A stretch of DNA of 64,000 nt, from contig JAAZXY010000008.1 in the NCBI GenBank assembly GCA_014239855.1, positions 1-64,000 on the forward strand, in the 5' to 3' direction. The notes beneath the pieces were generated by a model that worked only from the letters and a program-made list of their open reading frames with translations, had not been told where the DNA came from and made no database searches. Within the stretch, counting starts at the first letter, position 1. Each line of letters opens with the position of its first letter. The DNA is from Acidimicrobiales bacterium (lineage in GTDB: Bacteria > Actinomycetota > Acidimicrobiia > Acidimicrobiales > MedAcidi-G1). Of this stretch, positions 36,385 through 48,235 are shown piece after piece. The position numbers were made by a program, and so were the translations under genes.

Positions 36385-38900
36385 CCGAAGAGGTGGAGAC
36401 CCCCGTCGTTGAGATACCCGTCGTTGAGATACAGGTTGATGGTGAGACGGTGGCTGCCCGGCCGGGCGAGTTGCTGATCGACGCCTGCGAACGCAACGGC
36501 ACCTACATCCCCCGGTTCTGCCACCACACCCGCATGAAGCCGGTCGGGATGTGCCGCATGTGCCTGGTCGAGGTGGACACCGGTCGGGGCCCCGCCCTCC
36601 AGCCGTCCTGCATGCTCGAGTGCACGCCCGGCATGAGCGTCGACACCGAGTCGGACCGCACCCGCAAGGCCCAGGACGGGGTGCTGGAGTTCCTGCTCGT
36701 CAACCACCCGCTGGACTGCCCGGTCTGCGACAAGGGCGGCGAGTGCCCCCTGCAGGACCAGACCATGGCCTTCGGGCCCGGTGAGAGCCGGTTCGTCGAG
36801 GAGAAGCGGCACTTCGAGAAGCCGATCCCCGTCAACTCCAACGTCCATCTGGACCGGGAACGGTGCATCCTGTGCGACCGCTGCACCCGGTTCGCCGGCG
36901 AGGTGGCCGGTGACCAGCTCATCCACTTCATGGACCGGGGCGGCCAGACGCAGGTCAACACCTTCCCCGAGCAGCCCTTCTCCTCGTACTTCAGCGGCAA
37001 CACCGTGCAGGTCTGCCCGGTGGGTGCGTTGACCGCCGCCCCGTACCGCTTCAAGGCCCGACCGTGGGACCTCGAGGAGGTGGAGTCGACCAGCACGCTG
37101 GACAGCGTGGGCAGTCGCATCGCTGTGCAGTCCTCCCGTGACCGGGTGCTCCGGTTCCAGGGTGTCGACGCGGATGCCGTCAACTGGGGCTGGCTGTCGG
37201 ACAAGGAACGTTTCGTCTTCGAGGCCTACGACCACGAGGACCGCCTGGCGTCGCCGATGCTGCGGGGCGATGCCCTGGGCAACCGGACGCCCGACGGCCC
37301 TTCGTTGGTGGCTGCGCCGTGGAGCGAGGCGCTCGGCGTCGCCGCGTCGGCCCTGGCGGCCGCACCGGCCGCCCGGATCGCCGTGCTGGGCGGCGCCCGC
37401 ATGACCAACGAGTCGCAGTACGCGTGGGCCAAGTTGGCCAAGGGCGTGCTGGGCACCGACCACGTGGATGCCCAGTTGGGCGACGGCCTGCCCGCCGAGG
37501 TGGTTCTCGGGCTGCCGCGGGCCACCATCGACCGGGCGTGCACGCCCGGCGGGGTCATCGTGCTCCTGGGTCCCGACCCCAAGGAGGAGCTGGGGGCGTT
37601 GTACCTGCGGCTCCGACACGCCGTGGTCCACGACGGGGCCACCCTGATCGAGCTCACGCCGCGGCGCACCGGTCTGAGTGCCCACGCCGCCCACTCGTTG
37701 CGGGTCACCCCGGGTGACGCGGCGGGCGTGGTGGCCGCCATGTTCGGCTCCGGATCACCGGCTGGTGTGGCTGGCATCCCGGTCGACCAGTTGGCCGCCG
37801 CCGGCGCCACGCTGGCTGCCGCGGTGGCTGAAGGCTCACCGGTCACCGTGCTGCTGGGTCGCCCCTCGCTGGCCGAGTCGGCCGGCCCGGTGGTCGACGG
37901 CGCGCTGGCCCTGCACGACCACCTGCCCACCGCCACCTTCCTGTCGCTGCTCCGTCGGGGCAACGTCCACGGGGCCATGGACATGGGTCTGGCTCCCGGA
38001 CTCCTTCCCGGTCGTGCGTCGCTGGCCGACGCCGGGCGGGTCGCCGACGTGTGGCCGACCGTGCCCGCGGCCACCGGCCACGACGCCCTGGGGATTCTCA
38101 CCGCGGCGGCCGCCGGGGAGATCGACGTTCTCGTCCTGCTGGGTGCCGATCTGCTGGCCGACGTGCCCGACCGCCAGCTGGCCGAACAGGCCCTGGCCGG
38201 CGCCCGGACCGTGGTGGCCGTCGACCTGTTCGGCACCGACACGGTGGCCCGGGCCGACGTGGTCCTGCCCGCCGTGGCCTCCACCGAACTGGACGGCACC
38301 TTCACCAACCTGGAGGGCCGGGTCAGCGTGGTGGCCCGCAAGGTGACCTCGCCGGGGACGTCCCGACCCGACTGGGCGATCGCCGTCGAACTGGCCGAAC
38401 GCCTGGGTGCCGACCTGGGCTTCATGTCGGTCGACGACGTGCTGGCCGAACTGGCCGCCGTGTCGCCGCTGCATGCCGATCTGACACCGGAAACCCTGGC
38501 CGGGGCGACCCGTGAGGGAATCCTGATCGAGGGTTCAACCGAGGTCGCCCGACCGGCGCCGACCAGCGTGCCGGGCCGTGACGGCTACGGCCTCCGCCTG
38601 GTGGTCGACCGGTGCATGTACGACGCCGGGGTCCTGGTGGCCCACAGCGCCTCGTTGGCCGGCCTGGCCCCGGGGACGCGTGCAGGCGTCGAGCCCACCG
38701 ACCTGGCCCGTCACGGGATCGACGAGGGTGAGGTCGTGGACCTCATCAGCGCCCGGGGCACCATCCAGGTGGTGGTGGCCGCCGACGCCGGCGTGGCCCG
38801 GGGGACCGTGCACCTACGGGCCAACCAGCCCGACCTGGCCGTCAACGCCCTGATCGACGCCTCGGCGCCGGTCACCGAGGTCCGGGTGGGACGACGGTGA
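36381..38900 (+). CDS. nuoG: NADH-quinone oxidoreductase subunit G
   Basis: CERNGTYIPRFCHHTRMKPVGMCRMCLVEV, CDKGGECPLQDQ, CILCDRCTRF; molybdopterin-oxidoreductase-like C-terminus. Confidence 0.96.
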   Translation: MTEEVETPVVEIPVVEIQVDGETVAARPGELLIDACERNGTYIPRFCHHTRMKPVGMCRMCLVEVDTGRGPALQPSCMLECTPGMSVDTESDRTRKAQDGVLEFLLVNHPLDCPVCDKGGECPLQDQTMAFGPGESRFVEEKRHFEKPIPVNSNVHLDRERCILCDRCTRFAGEVAGDQLIHFMDRGGQTQVNTFPEQPFSSYFSGNTVQVCPVGALTAAPYRFKARPWDLEEVESTSTLDSVGSRIAVQSSRDRVLRFQGVDADAVNWGWLSDKERFVFEAYDHEDRLASPMLRGDALGNRTPDGPSLVAAPWSEALGVAASALAAAPAARIAVLGGARMTNESQYAWAKLAKGVLGTDHVDAQLGDGLPAEVVLGLPRATIDRACTPGGVIVLLGPDPKEELGALYLRLRHAVVHDGATLIELTPRRTGLSAHAAHSLRVTPGDAAGVVAAMFGSGSPAGVAGIPVDQLAAAGATLAAAVAEGSPVTVLLGRPSLAESAGPVVDGALALHDHLPTATFLSLLRRGNVHGAMDMGLAPGLLPGRASLADAGRVADVWPTVPAATGHDALGILTAAAAGEIDVLVLLGADLLADVPDRQLAEQALAGARTVVAVDLFGTDTVARADVVLPAVASTELDGTFTNLEGRVSVVARKVTSPGTSRPDWAIAVELAERLGADLGFMSVDDVLAELAAVSPLHADLTPETLAGATREGILIEGSTEVARPAPTSVPGRDGYGLRLVVDRCMYDAGVLVAHSASLAGLAPGTRAGVEPTDLARHGIDEGEVVDLISARGTIQVVVAADAGVARGTVHLRANQPDLAVNALIDASAPVTEVRVGRR
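36402..36431. repeat. 15-bp perfect tandem duplication near the start of nuoG
   Basis: CCCGTCGTTGAGATA twice, encoding PVVEI-PVVEI. Confidence 0.95.
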
Positions 38901-40174
38901 CCACCGTGAACACCGTCGTGGGCCCCGTCATGGGCCCCGTCATGGACACGGCCGTGCTGGCCCTGGACCCGCTGCTGAGTGGTGACCTGGACCTGGGCAT
39001 CGTGGGCATCGTCATCCTGAAGGCCGTGGTGGCCTTCACCCTGCTGCTCGTCTCGGTCATGCTCATGATCTGGTTCGAGCGCAAGCTGGTGGCCGACATG
39101 CACAACCGGATCGGTCCGGCGGTGGCCGGTCCGTTCGGCATCCTCCAGACGCTGGCCGACGGCATCAAGTTGTTCTTCAAGGAGGACCTCATCCCGGATC
39201 GGGCCGACCGGGTGGTCTTCAAGCTGGCGCCCTACCTGTCCCTGGTCCCGGCCTTCCTGGTGTTCGCCATCGTCCCCATTGGTGGCGACTTCTCGTCGGG
39301 CGACGGCACCGTCACGTGGTTCGGCAAGAGCACCTACCTGCAGGTGGCCGACCCGCCGGTGGGCATCCTGTTCTTCCTGGCGCTCTCGTCGATCGCCGTC
39401 TACGGCGTGATGCTGGCCGGCTGGTCGTCGGGATCGAAGTACCCGCTGCTCGGTTCGGTGCGTGCTTCGGCCCAGATGATCAGTTACGAGGCGGCCCTCG
39501 GCCTGGCCATCGCCGCGGTCTTCCTGACCTCAGGTTCGCTGTCCACGCACGACATCGTGGCCAGCCAGGTCGACGGCAGTTGGAACGTGCTGGCCACCGG
39601 CGTCGTGCCGTTCATCGTGTTCCTGGTGGCCGGGACCGCCGAGTTGAACCGTCCGCCGTTCGACCTGGTGGAGGCCGAGCAGGAACTGGTCGGCGGGTTC
39701 CACACCGAGTACAGCTCGTTGCGGTTCGCCCTCTTCTTCCTGGCCGAGTTCATGAACGTGATCACCATGTCGGCCATCGCCGTCACCCTGTTCCTGGGTG
39801 GCCCGGCCGGCCCGATCCTGACCGACACCCTGGGCTGGGTGTGGCCGGTCTTCTGGTTCAGCGTGAAGGTGTTCGCCTTCCTGTTCTGCTTCGTGTGGCT
39901 GCGGGCCACCCTGCCCCGTCTTCGCTACGACCAGCTCATGGACCTCGGGTGGAAGGTGCTCATCCCGGTGGCCCTCGGATGGTTCCTGCTGATCGGGGCC
40001 ATGAACGTGGCCGGTGACCAGGGTTGGTCGCTGGTGCCCGTGGTGCTGGGCGGCCTGGTCGTGATGGCCGGCGGTGCGGCACTGCTCATGGGCGCGGTGG
40101 CCAAGGCCCGGGCCGAGCGCCTGGCCGAGGATTCCCCCGAACGGGACGACGTGCCGACGGGAGGGTCCGCCTGA
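38897..40174 (+). CDS. nuoH: NADH-quinone oxidoreductase subunit H (copy 1)
   Basis: [66 protein letters not shown]. Confidence 0.97.
   Translation: MTTVNTVVGPVMGPVMDTAVLALDPLLSGDLDLGIVGIVILKAVVAFTLLLVSVMLMIWFERKLVADMHNRIGPAVAGPFGILQTLADGIKLFFKEDLIPDRADRVVFKLAPYLSLVPAFLVFAIVPIGGDFSSGDGTVTWFGKSTYLQVADPPVGILFFLALSSIAVYGVMLAGWSSGSKYPLLGSVRASAQMISYEAALGLAIAAVFLTSGSLSTHDIVASQVDGSWNVLATGVVPFIVFLVAGTAELNRPPFDLVEAEQELVGGFHTEYSSLRFALFFLAEFMNVITMSAIAVTLFLGGPAGPILTDTLGWVWPVFWFSVKVFAFLFCFVWLRATLPRLRYDQLMDLGWKVLIPVALGWFLLIGAMNVAGDQGWSLVPVVLGGLVVMAGGAALLMGAVAKARAERLAEDSPERDDVPTGGSA
38920..38943. repeat. 12-bp perfect tandem duplication near the start of nuoH (copy 1)
   Basis: GGGCCCCGTCAT twice, encoding GPVM-GPVM. 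Confidence 0.95.
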
Positions 40175-40791
40175 TGGGTTACTTCAAGGGCTTCGGCGTC
40201 ACCTTCCGCAAGATGTTCGAGAAGCGGGTCACCACCCCGTACCCCGAGAAAAAGCGTCCCAAGCCGGCCCGTCTGCACGGTCGTCACGTGCTGAACCGGT
40301 ACGAGGACGGCATGGAGAAGTGCATCGGCTGCGAGCTGTGCGCCGGGGTCTGTCCGGCGAAGTGCATCTACGTGCGCGGTGCCGACAACCCGCCCGACGA
40401 GCCGGTGTCGCCCGGTGAGCGGTACGGCTTCATCTACGAGATCAACTATCTGCGCTGCATCCACTGCGACCTGTGCGTGGAGGCCTGCCCGACCGAGGCC
40501 ATCACCGAGTCCAAGCTGTTCGAGTTCTCGTTCACCAACCGGGCCGACGCCATCTACACCAAGGAGGAACTGGTGGTCGACGCCACCACGGGCCGTCCCC
40601 AGCACCTCCCGTGGGAGGACTGGCGTCCGGGCGACGATGCCATGACCTCGGGTTGGATGCGGGCCACGTCATCCAGTGGCGATGCCTCGTACAGCGGCCG
40701 GGTCTCCTGGTCGGGCGAGTTGGGCCACGGCGTACGGGCCGCCGAGGTCGGGCAGTCCGACGCGGACTCCGACGGGTCGGGTGACCACTGA
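40174..40791 (+). CDS. nuoI: NADH-quinone oxidoreductase subunit I (copy 1)
   Basis: [15 protein letters not shown] and [16 protein letters not shown]. Confidence 0.96.
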   Translation: MGYFKGFGVTFRKMFEKRVTTPYPEKKRPKPARLHGRHVLNRYEDGMEKCIGCELCAGVCPAKCIYVRGADNPPDEPVSPGERYGFIYEINYLRCIHCDLCVEACPTEAITESKLFEFSFTNRADAIYTKEELVVDATTGRPQHLPWEDWRPGDDAMTSGWMRATSSSGDASYSGRVSWSGELGHGVRAAEVGQSDADSDGSGDH

Positions 40792-41423
40792 TGGACGCCT
40801 TTGTCTTCCTGGTCAGCGCGGCCATCGTGTTGACCGGTGCCGTGGGCGTGCTGACGTCGCGCAACCCGGTCCACGCCGCCCTGTTCCTGGTCCAGACCCT
40901 GTTCGGCGTCGCCGTGCTGTTCGTCCTCCAGGACGCCACGTTCCTGGCCGCCGTGCAGGTCATCGTCTACGCGGGCGCCGTGGTCATCCTCTTCCTGTTC
41001 GTGATCATGCTGTTGGGCGTCGACCGGGCCGAGGACCTCGGCGTGGAGCCCATTGTCGGCCAGCGTCCGGTGGCCGCGGTGATCGGCGCCTCGCTCATGG
41101 GACTGCTGCTCACCCTGCTGCTGGTGGCCACCGATGGTCCGACGGGTGCCCCCGGTCGGACGGCACCGCTGGGCGACGCCGGGGACAACACCCGGCGCCT
41201 CGGCGAGGCCCTGTTCACCGGTCATGTGTTCGCGGTGGAGTTGACCGCCCTGCTGCTGACCGTCGCCGTGGTGGGTGCCGTGGTGCTGGCCCGGACCGTC
41301 AAGGGTCCGCTGCAGCCGTTGCCGGTGGTCGTGGTGGCCACGGCCACCGAGCCTGATGAACCGGCCGATGAAGGGGCCGAAGAAGAGGCCGAAGAAGAGG
41401 CCAAAGAAGAGGGAAGCGCCTGA
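40791..41423 (+). CDS. nuoJ: NADH-quinone oxidoreductase subunit J (copy 1)
   Basis: SRNPVHAALFLVQTLFGVAVLFVLQDATFLAAVQVIVYAGAVVILFLFVIMLLG. Confidence 0.95.
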   Translation: MDAFVFLVSAAIVLTGAVGVLTSRNPVHAALFLVQTLFGVAVLFVLQDATFLAAVQVIVYAGAVVILFLFVIMLLGVDRAEDLGVEPIVGQRPVAAVIGASLMGLLLTLLLVATDGPTGAPGRTAPLGDAGDNTRRLGEALFTGHVFAVELTALLLTVAVVGAVVLARTVKGPLQPLPVVVVATATEPDEPADEGAEEEAEEEAKEEGSA

Positions 41424-41728
41424 TGGTGGTGACCACCTCCTGGTACCTGGCGTTGGGTGCCGTGCTGTTCTCGCTCGGTGCCGTGGGCCTGCTGACCCGC
41501 CGCAACCCGCTGATCATGTTCATGTGCGTCGAACTGATGCTCAACGCCGTGAACCTCACCTTCGTGAGCCTCGGCGCCGAACTGGGTGACCTGGGCGGCC
41601 AACTCTCGGTGTTCTTCGTGCTCGTGGTGGCGGCGGCCGAGGTCGTGGTCGGCCTGGGGATCATCGTGGCCATCATGCGGCGTCGCCAGGGTGCGACGGC
41701 CGACGACCTCTCGGTCCTGGGGGGTTAG
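41423..41728 (+). CDS. nuoK: NADH-quinone oxidoreductase subunit K (copy 1)
   Basis: LLTRRNPLIMFMCVELMLNAVNLTFVSLG; VVAAAEVVVGLGIIVAIMRRR. Confidence 0.96.
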   Translation: MVVTTSWYLALGAVLFSLGAVGLLTRRNPLIMFMCVELMLNAVNLTFVSLGAELGDLGGQLSVFFVLVVAAAEVVVGLGIIVAIMRRRQGATADDLSVLGG

Positions 41729-41731
41729 GGC

Positions 41732-44088
41732 GTGCTCGATCTGGTCTGGTTGATCCCCGCGCTGCCCCTGGCCGGCTTCCTGGTGCTGACCTTCGGTGGA
41801 AAGCGGCTCGGCGAGCCGTGGGCCGGCTGGCTGGCCACCGGGGCCATGGCCGGCTCCTTCCTGGCCACCGTCGGCGTGTTCCTGGACCTGGTGGGGCGCG
41901 ACGTCCACGACCGGCGATCGGTGACCACGCTGTTCGAATGGATGCCGGCCGGCGACCTCCGGGTCGACGTGGGCTTCCTGGCTGATCCGCTGTCGCTCAC
42001 CATGTGCCTGTTCGTCACCGGCGTGGGCACCCTCATCCACCTGTACTCCATCGGGTACATGCACGGTGACGGCGACTTCCCCCGCTTCTTCACCTACCTG
42101 AACCTGTTCGCCTTCTCCATGCTGATGCTGGTCCTGGGCGACAACCTGCTGTTGACCTTCCTGGGCTGGGAGGGCGTCGGCGCATGCTCCTACCTGCTCA
42201 TCTCGTTCTGGTTCACCGACGAGGCCAACGCCACGGCGGGCAAGAAGGCCTTCGTGACCAACCGGATCGGCGACTGGGGCTTCATGGTCGCCATCTTCCT
42301 GACGTTCTTCACGTTCGGGTCGGTGGCCTACGTGGACGTGCTGGACACCACGGCGGCCGGCACCGTCGCCCAGTCCACGGCCACCTTCATCGCCGTGATG
42401 CTCTTCGTGGGGGCCATCGGCAAGTCGGCCCAGTTCCCGCTCTACCTGTGGCTGCCCGACGCCATGGCCGGTCCCACGCCCGTCTCGGCGCTCATCCACG
42501 CGGCGACCATGGTCACCTCGGGCATCTACCTGTTGACCAGGGTCAACCCGATCATCGCCGATGCCGCCGACTGGGTGCCCACCATGATCGCCTGGACGGG
42601 TGCCGGCACGGCCCTGTTCGCGGCGACCATCGCCGTGGCCCAGCGCGACATCAAGAAGGTGCTGGCCTATTCCACGGTCAGCCAGCTCGGCTACATGTTC
42701 CTGGCTGTCGGCTGTGGCGCCTACGTGGCCGCCGTGTTCCACATGATCACCCACGCCTTCTTCAAGGCGCTGCTGTTCCTGGGTTCCGGCTCGGTCATCC
42801 ACGGGATGGACGGCGACCAGGACATGGCCCACTACGGCGGGCTGCGTCGCTTCATGCCCATCACGGCCAGCACGTTCATCATCGGCTGGTTGGCCATCGC
42901 CGGCGTGCCGCCCTTCGCCGGCTTCTGGTCCAAGGACGAGATCCTGGCCTTCGCCTGGAACGAGAGCCCCCTGTTGTGGGCCGTCGGCCTGGTGACCGCC
43001 GTGCTGACCGCCTTCTACATGACCCGTCAGGTGGTGCTCACCTTCTTCGGTCGCCACCGCTTCGCCGACCCACGACCCGACGAGGTGGACGCCGCATGGG
43101 CAGCCCGTCTGGCCGGCGCCGACGAAGTGGTCGGTGCCGCCCGTAGCGCGGTGACCGACGCCGAGGCGGCACTCGAGACCCGTCGGACGGCAGTCGCTGC
43201 GGCCGGCGACGCCCTGACGGCGGCCATGGCTTCCGCCGCGGCCGGTCCCGCTGCTGCCGCCGACGGCGATGCCGACAGTGATGCCGCGGGCCCCTCATCG
43301 GAGGATCTGGCCGCGGCCGTGCTGTCCGCCGAGCAGGCCGTCGAGGCCGCCCGTGCCGCCGAGGCCGAAGCCGAGGCCGTGCTGGCGGCAGCCGTCGACG
43401 CCGTGACGGCCGCCGAGGCCGCGGCAGCCGGGGTCCGCGCTGCAGCCGACGTTCGTCCCGACCTGCCCGCCCTGGCTCTGGCCGGCGTCCCCGACGTGGG
43501 TGCGGTGGCTGACGAGTTGCCCGACACGGTGGCCGGCCGCGCCGCCCACCACCCGCACGAGTCCCCGTGGACCATGGCCCTCCCGCTGGTCGTCCTGGCC
43601 GGTCTGAGCGTGCTCGGCGGCCTCATCCAGCTGCCCTTTTCGTCGGCCACCAAGCGCCTCGAGCACTGGTTGGAGCCCACGCTGTTCCACAACGAGGTCC
43701 ACCTGTCCATCGGTGCCGGCACCCTGTGGGTGCTGGCCCTCATCGCGGTGGCTGGTGGAGCGGTGGGCATCGCCGTGGCCGTGGCGGCCTACGGGCAGCG
43801 ACGCATCGACCACACCACCTTCGAGCGCCCGATCCTGGCTGATGCCTGGCGATTCGACCGGAAGGTGTCGGACTTCATGGGCGGCCCGGGCCGTACCGGC
43901 TTCGACGCCACGGCGGCCTTCGATCGCCGGGTGGTCGACGGTGCGGTCGAGGGCGTGGCCACCCTGGTCCGCCGGGAGGCCGGCCTCCTCCGCCGATTCC
44001 ACAACGGCCTGGTCCGCACCTACGCGGCGGGCATCGGGGTCGGGGCCGTGGGCCTCGTGCTCTGGTTCCTCTCGAGGAGCAGCTTCTG

Positions 44089-44089
<1 letters not shown>
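41732..44089 (+). CDS. nuoL: NADH-quinone oxidoreductase subunit L (copy 1) with a long Ala/Glu-rich insertion
   Basis: GWEGVGACSYLLISFWF, LPDAMAGPTPVSALIHAATMVTSGIYLL; insertion between FFGRHRFA and HHPHESPW. Confidence 0.96.
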
Positions 44090-45689
<1,600 letters not shown>

Positions 45690-45690
<1 letters not shown>

Positions 45691-47231
45691 TGTCGAATCC
45701 GCTGCTGGCCAACGTCGTCACCCCCGAGGTCCTGTGGTGGGCCCTGATCCCGGTGATCCTGCTCTCGGCCGGCGGGATGCTGCTGCTGACCGTGGCCTCG
45801 GTCGTACGCCGCCTGTCCGACGTCGTACCCCAGGCCTGGACGGTCGTCACCGGACTGGCCGTGCTGGTGGCCTCGGTGCCCATGTGGAACGAGGTGCGCA
45901 GCGGCGGGCCCCGCTCGTACCTGGGCGGCATGGTCGCCGTCGACGGTTCCACGGTGCTGGTCACCGCCATGCTGGCCGCCGCCGTGGTGGCCACCGCCCT
46001 GCTGGCCCGCCCGTACCTGGCCCGTGAGGACCTGCCGGGCGTCGAGTTGTACGTCCTGCTCATGCTGTCGGCCGCCGGTGGCGTGGTCATGGCTTCGGCC
46101 GACGACCTCATCGTCCTCTTCCTGGGCCTGGAGATCCTGTCGATCGCCGTGTACGTGCTGGCCGCCCTGCACCTGCGGCGCATCGAATCCCAGGAGGCGG
46201 CGCTCAAGTACTTCGTGCTCGGAGCATTCGCCTCGGCGTTCCTGCTCTACGGCATGGCGTTGCTCTACGGCGCCACCGGTTCGACCCGCCTGGCCCTGAT
46301 CGCCGAGCACCTCTCGTCGGTGGTGCTGCTCGACGACGGGATGCTGCTGGCCGGCATCGCCCTGCTGCTGGTCGGCCTGGCCTTCAAGGTGGCCGCCGTG
46401 CCGTTCCACGCCTGGACGCCCGACGTCTACCAGGGGGCGCCCAGCCCGGTGGTGGCGTGGATGGCCGCCGGCGTGAAGGCCGCGGGCTTCGCGGCGATGG
46501 TGCGGGTTCTCGTGGTGGCCCTCGGGACCCACGCCTCGGACTGGTCGCCGGCCGTGGCCGTGCTGGCCGGCCTCAGCGTGGTGGTCGGTGCCTCGGTCGC
46601 CGTCCTGCAGACCGACGTGCGCCGCATGCTGGCCTACTCGTCCATCGCCCACGCCGGCTTCCTGCTGCTGGGCGTGCAGGCCGCCGATGCCCGGGGCACC
46701 GCGGCGGTCTACGCCTACCTGGTCGTCTACACCCTGCTGGCCACCGGTAGCTTCGCCGTGCTCACCGTCATGGGCGGCCCGGGCGACTCCGCCCACTCGC
46801 TCGACGACTACCGGGGCCTGGCTCGTCGCCGACCAGCGCTGGCCGGGGCGTTCACCATCCTGCTGCTGGGACAGGCCGGTGTGCCGTTCACCGGCGGGTT
46901 CGTGGCCAAGTTGGGCGTGCTGGCCGCCGCGGTCGAGGGCCGGGGCTACTGGGTGGCCGGCGTGGCCATGCTGGCCGCCGCCATCGCCGCCTTCGTCTAC
47001 CTGCGCATCCTCGTCGCGATGTATCTGGAGGATGGGTACCTGGAAGATGCCGGGGATACCGGGGATACCGGGGATACCGGGGATGCCGAAGGAACCGGAG
47101 ACACCGGTGTTCCGTTGGGCGCCAGGGTGGTCATCGGGGTGTCGTGTGTCAGCGTGCTGGCCATCGGGATCGTGCCCGGACCCCTCATGGACCTGGCCCG
47201 TGACGCCGTCCCCGTGCTGGTCGGGGGCTGA
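45690..47231 (+). CDS. nuoN: NADH-quinone oxidoreductase subunit N (copy 1)
   Basis: VPFHAWTPDVYQGAPSPVVAWMAAGVKAAGFAAMVR; MLAYSSIAHAGFLLLGV. Confidence 0.96.
47052..47087. repeat. 9-bp in-frame tandem repeat (4 units) in nuoN (copy 1)
   Basis: GGGGATACC x3 + GGGGATGCC, encoding GDT-GDT-GDT-GDA. Confidence 0.97.
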
Positions 47232-47232
47232 T

Positions 47233-47248
47233 CGTGGACCCGTTCACA
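47233..47248 (+). promoter_or_regulatory. Rex operator-like palindrome between nuoN1 and nuoA2
   Basis: CGTGGACCCGTTCACA against TGTGAACGCGTTCACA: 13 of 16 identities, right arm perfect; 92 bp before the nuoA2 start. Confidence 0.6.
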
Positions 47249-47340
47249 TCCGGTAACCTGCCCGGGTCGTCGGGCCCGTCGTTGGGATCGTCGTCTCGTT
47301 CGTCGTCGTCCATCCGCCCGATTCGTTAGGTTCTCCCTTC

Positions 47341-47706
47341 GTGTCCGACTTCCTTCGCAGCTGGCTCGTGCTGGTCGTCTTCGGCGGCCTCGCCGTGCTG
47401 TTGGTGTCGGCGTTCCTGGGCCTGGGCAGCCTGCTCCGACCGTCGCGTGACACCCCGCAGAAGGTCATGAACTACGAGTCCGGTGTCGACCCGCAGGGCG
47501 ACATGTGGAGCCAGTCCAACATCCGGTACTACGTGTTCGCCCTGATGTTCGTGCTGTTCGACGTGGAGGCCGTGTTCATCTTCCCGTGGGCCACCCGCCT
47601 CGAGGTCTACGACGTGTTCGGCCTCGTCGAGATGGCCATCTTCATCTTCATCCTGGCCCTCGGGCTGTTCTACGCCTGGCGCAAGCGCCTGCTCCGGTGG
47701 ATCTGA
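47341..47706 (+). CDS. nuoA: NADH-quinone oxidoreductase subunit A (copy 2)
   Basis: [44 protein letters not shown] start. Confidence 0.95.
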   Translation: MSDFLRSWLVLVVFGGLAVLLVSAFLGLGSLLRPSRDTPQKVMNYESGVDPQGDMWSQSNIRYYVFALMFVLFDVEAVFIFPWATRLEVYDVFGLVEMAIFIFILALGLFYAWRKRLLRWI

Positions 47707-47734
47707 GCGGGCGTCGGTAGGGGAGGAACGGACC

Positions 47735-48235
47735 ATGGGACTCGTAGAGAACGGCAAGCTGCCGAAGCCGCTGACCAAGCTGCTCAACGTCAGCCGCAAA
47801 TACTCCCTCTGGGTGTACCAGTGGGGTCTGGCGTGCTGCGCCATCGAGATGGGCGCGGCGTTCGCCTCGCCCCGCTACGACGTGATGCGCCTCGGCGTCA
47901 TCCCCTTCCCGGCCAGCCCCCGCCAGGCCGACCTCGTGGTCGTGTCGGGCACGGTGACCGACAAGATGGCTCCGGCCGTCCGGCGCCTCTACGAGCAGAT
48001 GCCCGAGCCCAAGTACGTGATCTCGATGGGTTCGTGCGCCAACTGCGGCGGCCCGTACTGGGACAGCTACTCGGTGACCAAGGGCGTGGATCAGATCATC
48101 CCGGTGGACGTCTACGTCCCGGGCTGCCCGCCGCGTCCGGAGGCCCTCCTGGAGGGCATCGTGCTGCTCCAGGAGCGCATCGCCACCGAGGACATGACCG
48201 AACGATGGACAGGTGATCCAATTGTCGTCACCTGA
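47735..48235 (+). CDS. nuoB: NADH-quinone oxidoreductase subunit B (copy 2)
   Basis: [77 protein letters not shown]. Confidence 0.97.
   Translation: MGLVENGKLPKPLTKLLNVSRKYSLWVYQWGLACCAIEMGAAFASPRYDVMRLGVIPFPASPRQADLVVVSGTVTDKMAPAVRRLYEQMPEPKYVISMGSCANCGGPYWDSYSVTKGVDQIIPVDVYVPGCPPRPEALLEGIVLLQERIATEDMTERWTGDPIVVT

Noticed and set aside
41222-43057. 611-aa minus-strand ORF
   Set aside because: Antisense to nuoJ1-nuoK1-nuoL1; H/G/Q-rich shadow translation.
43063-43545. NuoL1 insertion as a frameshift or assembly artefact
   Set aside because: The frame is open and resumes at the exact conserved HHPHESPW motif, with composition like the flanks; kept as a real insertion pending comparison.
47052-47087. 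Possible CRISPR or mobile-element repeat
   Set aside because: Units are 9 bp, contiguous without spacers and in frame in nuoN; it is a coding microsatellite.
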